Assembly: GCA_938008865.1 (NCBI GenBank)
Contig: CALLJA010000309.1
Span: 1 to 22,491, forward strand
DNA length: 22,491 bases
Direction of reading: 5' to 3'
Origin: an uncultured Anaerolineales bacterium
GTDB taxonomy: Bacteria > Chloroflexota > Anaerolineae > Anaerolineales > Villigracilaceae
Position 1 is the first letter of the stretch, and every line of letters starts with the position of its first letter. Of this stretch, positions 16,020 to 22,491 are shown in pieces. The notes beneath the pieces are model-generated. The model did not search any database. It saw nothing but the letters and a program-made list of their open reading frames with translations, and was not told where the DNA came from. Both the position numbers and the translations under genes were made by a program.

Positions 16020-16043
16020 GGGAGGCGGCGGGTGCCGCCTCCC
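16020..16043 (-). repeat. 10-bp hairpin behind the ATCase-like gene
   Basis: GGGAGGCGGC (16020-16029) pairs with GCCGCCTCCC (16034-16043) around a 4-nt loop, 15 nt behind the stop. The minus strand continues GTTGAAGAAAC with no T-run. It is a transcript-end or stability hairpin rather than a strong terminator. Confidence 0.55.
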
Positions 16044-16058
16044 TGGATTTGCAAGCGA

Positions 16059-17012
16059 TTACTCCATCGCGCCCAGCACAAGGGCCAGCAAGGTCATACG
16101 CATGACCACGCCGTTGAAGGCCTCCTGCCAGTAGCGGGACCAGCGGGTGATGTCCACGTCGGTGGGGATCTCATCCATGCGCGGCAGCGAATGGAGCAGG
16201 ATCGCGTCGGACTTGGCCTTCTTTTCCAGCAGCGCACGCGTGATCTTGTAGTTGGCGGGCGTCAGGTCGAGTTCACCGGTGCGCTCGTCGCGCGACTTGG
16301 TGTAGTCAGGCTGGACGACCGGCTCGACCAGAATCACGTCCGCTTCGGCGATGGCCTTCTCCACGTGGTCCACTTCCTTGAAGTCCACGCTGAGCTGCTT
16401 GAGTTCCTTCTTGAAGTCCTCGGTCAGGCTCATCTCGGGCGGCGAGACGAAGGTAATCGGGCAGTCAAACTGACTGAGGGCATAGCCCAGGGAGTGCATG
16501 GTCCGCATGCGCATGTCGCCGACCGCCAGCCACTTCAGGCAGTCGATGCGGCCCTTCTCGCGCAGCACCGTGTACAGATCGGTGAGGATCTGCGTGGGGT
16601 GCTCGCCCCAGCCGTCGCCGCCGTTGATGATGGGCACGCTGGCCCACTTCGCGGCTTCATGCGGCGCTCCCTGCTGGAAGTGCCGCATCACGATCACGTC
16701 GCCGTAATATTCCAGCATCTTGACCGTGTCCTTGATGGACTCCTGATAGAAGTCCCCGGCGCGGGTCATCTTGGCATCGGAGAAGCCGGTCACATGCCCG
16801 CCGAGGCGGTGCATGGCGGCTTCGTGCGCCAGACGGGTGCGCGTGGAGGGCTGGTAAAAGGCCGTCACAAGGGTCTTTTCCTTGAGCATATCCACATTCT
16901 TGCGCGCGCGTGCGATGGGCTCCATTTTCTGGGCCACATCGAACACGTGGAAGAACTCATTCCGCTCGAAATCCTTGAGCGAAAGGATGTCACGACCAGC
17001 GAAACTACGCAT
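16059..17012 (-). CDS. Aspartate carbamoyltransferase-like protein with altered substrate site
   Basis: 317 residues, the length of an ATCase catalytic chain. Carbamoyl-phosphate residues are present: STRTR (56-60), MRH (109-111), GDGWGEHPTQ (132-141) and VGDMRMRTMHSL (164-175). The end reads HSLPRMDEIPTDVD, against HPLPRVDEI in PyrB. Compared by eye with E. coli PyrB, the lysine of the flexible loop (Lys84) falls on Phe88/Tyr89, and Arg229, which binds the aspartate side chain, falls on Val232 or Pro231. It therefore probably carbamoylates, or decarbamoylates, something other than aspartate. No pyrimidine gene or PyrI is nearby. It has a strong AGGAGG 5 nt upstream of the start and follows the M20 hydrolase gene after 133 nt. 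It could still be a true PyrB with unusual residues, but I think this unlikely. Confidence 0.85.
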   Translation of the reverse strand: MRSFAGRDILSLKDFERNEFFHVFDVAQKMEPIARARKNVDMLKEKTLVTAFYQPSTRTRLAHEAAMHRLGGHVTGFSDAKMTRAGDFYQESIKDTVKMLEYYGDVIVMRHFQQGAPHEAAKWASVPIINGGDGWGEHPTQILTDLYTVLREKGRIDCLKWLAVGDMRMRTMHSLGYALSQFDCPITFVSPPEMSLTEDFKKELKQLSVDFKEVDHVEKAIAEADVILVEPVVQPDYTKSRDERTGELDLTPANYKITRALLEKKAKSDAILLHSLPRMDEIPTDVDITRWSRYWQEAFNGVVMRMTLLALVLGAME

Positions 17013-17096
17013 ACGAACCTCCTATTCAGATTTGGGGAAGATTAGGACAGGAACAAGTTCTCCTTTGCTTCGGTGATTCCTTCTTTGGCTGGCTCA

Positions 17097-17138
17097 CGCG
17101 GGGCGGAGGCTGCGCCACGGCAGGCCATCCGCCCCGCG
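17097..17138 (-). repeat. Long imperfect hairpin behind the M20 hydrolase gene
   Basis: CGCGGGGCGGA (17097-17107) pairs with TCCGCCCCGCG (17128-17138). The stem continues inwards with short bulges (GGC/GCC and TGC/GCA). No T-run follows. It begins 7 nt behind the stop and occupies about a third of the 133-nt gap; I see no clear promoter in the rest. Confidence 0.55.
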
Positions 17139-17145
17139 GGATCGT

Positions 17146-18366
<1,221 letters not shown>

Positions 18367-18427
18367 GCAAACACCTCATTGAATTGAATTGATTTAAGGC
18401 CGCCAGTAAAACCCGACGAACCCTTGG

Positions 18428-19144
18428 TTAGCCGTTTCCCACGCGCCGCACCACATGGAAGTGGAAATAGCCGGGAATGAAATAACTGAACGTATAGGTC
18501 AATACCCTGCCGTTCTTGTCGTACACCTGCGAATGGAAATGCAGCAGCACATCTCCGCGCTGGATCTCGAGCGATTTAGCCACCTCGGCGGTCGCGCCGA
18601 TGGCGGTGATGTTGGCGCGCGCCACGTTGAGAGAGTCGCCGCGGTGGATCAGGTAATCAAGCACCGACCCATGGAAGGACGACGGCAAGTCTTCGGGGCG
18701 GAAGATCTCCTCGGGCAGCGTATCCACCAGGTAAGCTACAGGCCTGCCCTCGGCGCGCACCACGCGGCGGACGCGCGTCGCGCGCGTGCCAAGCGTAACG
18801 TTCAAACCCGCAGCGATGTCCTGGTCGGCGAAGATCTTTTCCACGTGCAGGTCGCTGACCGTGACTTCCAGGTTCTGGCGTTTGGCCATCGTATCGAGGC
18901 TTTCGAGCACCTCCAGGCCGCTGTTCATCACAGCCATCTGGCCCACCACAAAGGTTCCCGCCCCCTGTCGTCGGCGGATGAGTCCCTGCGCCTCGAAAGA
19001 ACGCATGGCCTCGCGCAGGGTGGCGCGCGAAACGCCCAACTGGCGGGCCAGTTCGGGCTCCGAAGGCAGGCGCTGTCCGCCGGGTGTATGGGCGATCAGC
19101 GTGGCCAATTCGGATTGCAGCCGTTGGAAGGGGAAATGGGGCAT
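18428..19144 (-). CDS. GntR-family transcriptional regulator with UTRA domain (regulator 2)
   Basis: 238 residues from ATG 19144 (MPHFPFQRLQSELATL). A longer open frame to 19279 only overlaps the adenine deaminase gene; 19144 has GGAG 5 nt upstream and follows its stop after 2 nt. The winged helix-turn-helix (about 5-70) has LPSEPELARQLGVSRATLREAMRSF and RRRQGAGTFV. The UTRA domain ends YTFSYFIPGYFHFHVVRR. It is inside the catabolic operon, so it probably controls its own operon from the palindrome at 22386-22400. The inducer may be a purine intermediate, which is inference. Confidence 0.92.
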   Translation of the reverse strand: MPHFPFQRLQSELATLIAHTPGGQRLPSEPELARQLGVSRATLREAMRSFEAQGLIRRRQGAGTFVVGQMAVMNSGLEVLESLDTMAKRQNLEVTVSDLHVEKIFADQDIAAGLNVTLGTRATRVRRVVRAEGRPVAYLVDTLPEEIFRPEDLPSSFHGSVLDYLIHRGDSLNVARANITAIGATAEVAKSLEIQRGDVLLHFHSQVYDKNGRVLTYTFSYFIPGYFHFHVVRRVGNG

Positions 19145-19146
19145 GC

Positions 19147-20934
19147 TTACTCCAGCACGGGCACAAAATCGAAACGGGTCACATCCACCAAACCCTGGTC
19201 GGAGATGCGTAGTTCGGGGATGACCACCAGCCCAAGAAGGCTCAACTGCATGTTGGGATTGTTCAGGCTGCATCCGCACTTGCGGAAACCATCCAGGACG
19301 GTGGCGGCCTTTTTAGCCACCACGTCGGCCTGCTCGGTGGACATCAAGCCCGCGAGGTTCAACTCCACCTGGCCGATAACGCGGCCGTTCTTCACCACCA
19401 CCTGTCCGCCGCCCGATTTCGCCAGGGCGTTGGCCGCCACGGCCATGCTCTCCTCGTCGGTGCCGACCACGATCATGTGATGGCTGTCGTGCGCCACAGT
19501 CGAGCCGATGGCGCATTTGTCCTTGAAACCGAAACCGCTCACCAGGCCGACCATCACACCGCCCGTGGCCTTATGCCGCTCGACCAGCGCAATTTTGGCC
19601 AGGTCGCGCTTCATATCCACATGCACCTCGCCGTTGCTGACCTCGACGGGCATCTTGAGATGGCGGGTCGGCGCCTGGTTCTCGATCACGCCGATCACGT
19701 TGGCCGTCCGCGTGGACCCGGCGGCTGATTCCGCCTTCAAGGCAAAATCCTCCGCCTTGAGCGCCCGCTTCAGGTTGACCGATTTCGTGGCCCAAGCCGG
19801 GTAACTGACCTTGGGAAGGTTCACCTTCCACTTGCCGTTCTCGGCAATGACCTGCCCGCGGGCAACGACCAGCTCGGCCTGGAAATTCTTGAGGTCTTTG
19901 GTGAAGACGATGTCGGCCCAGCGGCCCGGGGCGATCATGCCCATCTCGCGGGTCAGGCCGAAATGCTCGGCGGTATTGATGGTCATCATCTGGATGGCCG
20001 TCATCGGGGGCAGGCCTTCCAGAATGGCATGGCGCAAGACGCGGTCCATGTGCCCGTCGTGGACCAGGGTCTCGGCATGCGAGTCGTCGGTGCAGAGCAG
20101 GAAGCGGCGCGAGTCGAGTCCCTTTTTGGTGATCGCGCCAACCTGCGATGCCACGTCATGCCAGGCCGAGCCGTAGCGTAGCATGGCTTTCATACCCTGG
20201 CGCACGCGGGCAATGGCGTCTTCGATGCGGGTGCCTTCATGGTCATCTTCCGCGCCGCCTGCCACGTACCCGTGGAAGGACAGACCCAGGTCGGGCGTGG
20301 GATAGTGGCCGCCAATGGTCTTGTTCGCAGCGTGGGTGCTGGCCATTTCCGCCAGCATTTTTTCGTCGCCACCGACCACGCCGGGGAAGTTCATCATCTC
20401 GCCCAGGCCGATGATGCCAGGCCAGGTCATGGCCTCGGCCACGTCCTCGGGGCTGATGGAGGCGCCGGGCGTCTCCAGCCCGGGCGCGGACGGCACACAG
20501 GATGGCATCTGCACCCACACATGGATCGGCTGCTTGGCGGCCTCGTCGACCATCAATTTGACGCCCTTGAGGCCGAAGACGTTGGCGATCTCATGCGGGT
20601 CCACGAACATGCCCGTGGTGCCGCGCACAGCCACCGCACGGACAAACTCGGTCACGGTCAGCATGCCCGATTCGACGTGCATGTGACCATCGAGCAAGCC
20701 AGGCACCAGGTAGCGGCCCTTGGCGTCGATGACCTGGGTGCCCTTGCCAATGGTATGCTGGGCGTCGGGGCCTACGAAAGCGATGTGACCGTCCTTGATA
20801 GCGATGTCAGTGTTGGGGATGATCTCACCCGATTGCACACTCACCCACTGACCCTTGCGGATGACCAGGTCAGCAGGGACGCGGCCCATGGCCACGTCGA
20901 CGAGTGCGCGGGTGAGTTTGACGGTTTTGGGCAT
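19147..20934 (-). CDS. ade: Adenine deaminase
   Basis: 595 residues, the normal length. It converts adenine and water to hypoxanthine and ammonia in the cytoplasm. Amidohydrolase metal motif DGHMHVES (82-89), DPHEIANVFG (112-121) and PSCVPSAPG (144-152) are family hallmarks, followed by GEMMNFPGV, GHYPTPDL and CTDDSHAET (active-site Asp pair). The C-terminal domain keeps NNPNMQLSLLGLVVIPELRISDQGLVD. The start at 20934 has GGAG 5 nt upstream and lies 38 nt behind the upstream amidohydrolase. The hypoxanthine formed would feed a xanthine dehydrogenase, whose FAD subunit is at the left edge. Confidence 0.95.
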   Translation of the reverse strand: MPKTVKLTRALVDVAMGRVPADLVIRKGQWVSVQSGEIIPNTDIAIKDGHIAFVGPDAQHTIGKGTQVIDAKGRYLVPGLLDGHMHVESGMLTVTEFVRAVAVRGTTGMFVDPHEIANVFGLKGVKLMVDEAAKQPIHVWVQMPSCVPSAPGLETPGASISPEDVAEAMTWPGIIGLGEMMNFPGVVGGDEKMLAEMASTHAANKTIGGHYPTPDLGLSFHGYVAGGAEDDHEGTRIEDAIARVRQGMKAMLRYGSAWHDVASQVGAITKKGLDSRRFLLCTDDSHAETLVHDGHMDRVLRHAILEGLPPMTAIQMMTINTAEHFGLTREMGMIAPGRWADIVFTKDLKNFQAELVVARGQVIAENGKWKVNLPKVSYPAWATKSVNLKRALKAEDFALKAESAAGSTRTANVIGVIENQAPTRHLKMPVEVSNGEVHVDMKRDLAKIALVERHKATGGVMVGLVSGFGFKDKCAIGSTVAHDSHHMIVVGTDEESMAVAANALAKSGGGQVVVKNGRVIGQVELNLAGLMSTEQADVVAKKAATVLDGFRKCGCSLNNPNMQLSLLGLVVIPELRISDQGLVDVTRFDFVPVLE

Positions 20935-20972
20935 GGGAACTCCGTTCGTAATCGATAAATCGAAATGGGTAA

Positions 20973-22358
20973 TTATCCAGCCAGCAAGCGTTTGGCGGCT
21001 TGGTTATGCTTCTCGATCAACTTGTTTTCGTCGATGGTAACGAGTTGGCCGTTCTTGACCACGAACTTGCCGCCGACCACGGTGTAGTCCACGCGCACGG
21101 GCTGGCAGAAGACCACCGCCGAGACGGGATCATGCACCGCGCCGCCTGTGTAGTCGAGGCGGTTCATGTTGATGGCAAAGAAGTCGGCGCATTTGCCGTG
21201 TTCGAGCGAACCGATGTCCTTGCGGCCGACCACCGCCGCCCCGCCGCGCGTGCCGAGATAAAGCGCTTCACGGGCGGTCATCAGCTTGCGGTTGGGGTCG
21301 TTCGAGAGCGAGTAGCCCGTGATACCTTCCTTGACGCGCGCCAACAGCATGGCCTGACGGACCTCGGCCAGCAGGTGCGAACCGTCGTTGGAGGCAGAGC
21401 CGTCCACGCCCAGGCCGACGTTGACGCCTGCCTTGCGGTATTCTTTGATGGGCGCGATGCCCGAGGCCAGGCGCATGTTCGAGGTGGGGCAATGGGCCAC
21501 GCCGCAGTTGTGGCGGGCGAAGACCTTGATCTCTTCATCGTTGACCCAGACCGAGTGCGCGAACCAGACGTCATCGCCGACCCAGTCGACTTCCTGCATG
21601 TAGCCGACGGGACGATGACCGAACTTCTGCAGGCAGAACTGTTCCTCGTCCTCGGTCTCGGCCAGGTGGGTGTGCAGATGCACGCCGTACTTGCGCGCCA
21701 GCTTGGCGGATTCCTTCATCAGGTCACCTGTCACGCTGAAGGGCGAGCAGGGAGCCAGCACGATCTGCGTCATGGCGCCCAACTTGGCGTCGTGATATTG
21801 CTCGATCAGGCGCTGGGAGTCCTTGAGGATGGTATCCTCGCTGTCCACAACGGAATCAGGCGGAAGTCCGCCCTGCGATTCGCCCAGGCTCATCGAGCCG
21901 CGCGAAGCCTGCAAGCGGACTCCCACCTCCAGGGCCGCGGCGATCTCGTCATCCAGTTTGGAGCCGTTGGGGAAGAGATACAGGTGGTCGGAGGCGGTGG
22001 TGCAGCCCGAAAGCGCCAGCTCGGAAAGCGCGGTCTGCGTGGAGACAAAGATGTCCTCGGGCCGCAGGCGCGCCCAGATGGGATAGAGCGTCTTGAGCCA
22101 GTTGAACAGGTTGGCATCCTGCGCGGGCGGGACGACGCGCGTGAGGGTCTGATAGAAGTGATGGTGGGTGTTGACCAGCCCAGGCAGGACAATGTGCCCC
22201 TTCAGGTCGAGGACTTCATCGGCGGTCGTGGGCAATTCGCTCATCGGGCCGACCTCTTCGATCAGGCCGTTGCGAATAAAAAGACCACCCTCGGGAATCT
22301 CCCGCTGGTGGTCGTCCATGGTGACAATGTAGGCATTTTTGATGAGGAGGGTAGGCAT
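20973..22358 (-). CDS. 8-oxoguanine deaminase-like amidohydrolase (AtzB/TrzA family)
   Basis: 461 residues. Metal ligands of the TrzA-type amidohydrolases are visible: NTHHHF (63-68), HTHLAE (229-234), His268 in FAHSV, and Asp319 in GVDGSASND. The stretches VPPAQDANLFNWL, SGCTTASDHLY, RGSMSLGESQGGLPPDSVV and VDGSASNDGSH match the pattern I know for 8-oxoguanine deaminases, which form urate and ammonia. SsnA, the amidohydrolase of the E. coli ygeW region, differs at these places. Guanine or isoxanthopterin deamination are alternatives. It heads the catabolic operon behind a sigma-70-like promoter with an operator. The start at 22358 has no strong ribosome site; GAGCCTC is near, so translation may be modest. 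Confidence 0.85.
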   Translation of the reverse strand: MPTLLIKNAYIVTMDDHQREIPEGGLFIRNGLIEEVGPMSELPTTADEVLDLKGHIVLPGLVNTHHHFYQTLTRVVPPAQDANLFNWLKTLYPIWARLRPEDIFVSTQTALSELALSGCTTASDHLYLFPNGSKLDDEIAAALEVGVRLQASRGSMSLGESQGGLPPDSVVDSEDTILKDSQRLIEQYHDAKLGAMTQIVLAPCSPFSVTGDLMKESAKLARKYGVHLHTHLAETEDEEQFCLQKFGHRPVGYMQEVDWVGDDVWFAHSVWVNDEEIKVFARHNCGVAHCPTSNMRLASGIAPIKEYRKAGVNVGLGVDGSASNDGSHLLAEVRQAMLLARVKEGITGYSLSNDPNRKLMTAREALYLGTRGGAAVVGRKDIGSLEHGKCADFFAINMNRLDYTGGAVHDPVSAVVFCQPVRVDYTVVGGKFVVKNGQLVTIDENKLIEKHNQAAKRLLAG

Positions 22359-22385
22359 TTTAGAGGCTCTGGGTCGAGTTTATAG

Positions 22386-22400
22386 AGTTGTCTGACAACT
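22386..22400 (-). promoter_or_regulatory. 15-bp palindromic operator over the catabolic operon start site
   Basis: AGTTGTCTGACAACT is a perfect palindrome around one central base. Its 11-bp core recurs exactly at 11322-11332, and its half-sites recur at 11257-11270. It begins 3 nt downstream of the -10 box, so a bound protein would block initiation. The two UTRA-type GntR proteins of the window are the obvious candidates. Confidence 0.7.
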
Positions 22401-22403
22401 TCT

Positions 22404-22432
22404 AGTGTAGCAGAAGAGGCAGAGGATGTCAA
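22404..22432 (-). promoter_or_regulatory. Sigma-70-like promoter of the catabolic operon
   Basis: Minus strand: -35 TTGACA (22432-22427, perfect), a 17-nt spacer, and -10 TACACT (22409-22404, 4 of 6). The start would be near 22397, inside the palindrome, with a leader of about 40 nt to the start codon at 22358. Confidence 0.75.
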
Positions 22433-22438
22433 ACCATT

Positions 22439-22468
22439 TTGTCGATAGAGCCAAAGGACAATTATCAT
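22439..22468 (+). promoter_or_regulatory. Possible divergent promoter at the right edge
   Basis: Plus strand: TTGTCG (22439-22444), an 18-nt spacer and TATCAT (22463-22468, 5 of 6). It would drive a divergent gene beyond the window. The neighbouring sequence has GACAA and TTGTC in opposite orientation (22457-22461 and 22483-22487). This is weak evidence, since AT-rich spacers produce such matches by chance. Confidence 0.25.
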
Positions 22469-22491
22469 GATTCATGAGATGGTTGTCATGC

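Noticed and set aside
16059..17012. Naming this gene pyrB (pyrimidine synthesis)
   Set aside because: Expected aspartate-binding residues look changed and no other pyrimidine gene is present.
13444..17012. Arginine deiminase (arc) operon
   Set aside because: No arginine deiminase or arginine/ornithine antiporter gene, and neither carbamoyltransferase looks like a catabolic ornithine enzyme; the YgeW and YgeY similarities explain the set better.
19145..19279. Longer start for regulator 2
   Set aside because: The extra 45 residues overlap the adenine deaminase C-terminus in another frame; GntR proteins normally start just before the winged helix, as with ATG 19144.
20973..22358. Naming this gene ssnA
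   Set aside because: The signature stretches fit 8-oxoguanine deaminases and differ from the SsnA sequence I remember, although its genomic setting is similar.
21000..22385. Plus-strand open frame of 461 codons
   Set aside because: It is the antisense of the amidohydrolase gene over nearly its whole length, with low-complexity His/Gly/Val composition and no motif.

Overview
The window is one 22.5 kb block in which every convincing gene lies on the minus strand, so transcription runs from the right edge (position 22491) to the left. It reads as a purine uptake and breakdown island of a GC-rich bacterium. The Chloroflexota (Anaerolineae) are my best guess, from the style of the lipoprotein linkers, the two BMP-type transporters and the intergenic palindromes. 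That is an inference, since no rRNA or marker gene is present.

Right part (22358 to 13444, in transcription order): an 8-oxoguanine-deaminase-like amidohydrolase, adenine deaminase, a GntR/UTRA regulator, a YgeY-type M20 hydrolase, an aspartate-carbamoyltransferase-like protein that lacks expected aspartate-binding residues, a small histidine phosphatase, a YgeW-type knotted carbamoyltransferase and carbamate kinase. A membrane protein of GT-C glycosyltransferase appearance follows (13366-11342). The block starts from a good sigma-70-like promoter with a 15-bp perfect palindrome over the expected start site.

Middle and left part (11156 to 468): two complete BMP-family (nucleoside type) ABC importers. 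Importer 2 is ordered lipoprotein, ATPase, permease, permease (11156-6236). A second GntR/UTRA regulator follows (6044-5313) and ends in a clear intrinsic terminator. Importer 1 is ordered permease, permease, lipoprotein, ATPase (5255-468). At the left edge is the N-terminus of a xanthine-dehydrogenase-type FAD subunit (326 to 1, cut by the window), preceded by a leader that can fold.

Proposed joint function: nucleosides or bases enter by the two importers. Adenine and 8-oxoguanine are deaminated to hypoxanthine and urate, and the molybdenum hydroxylase (rest outside the window) interconverts hypoxanthine, xanthine and urate. After ring opening, the M20 hydrolase and two carbamoyltransferases would release carbamoyl phosphate, which carbamate kinase turns into ATP, ammonia and CO2. 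This resembles the E. coli ygeW-ygeY-yqeA-xdhD region, but here it has an additional ATCase-like paralogue, a phosphatase and two importers. The paralogue, the phosphatase and a shared TTGT...ACAA operator are the most novel parts.

No tRNA, rRNA, CRISPR array, insertion sequence or phage gene was seen. No gap between genes exceeds 191 bases.
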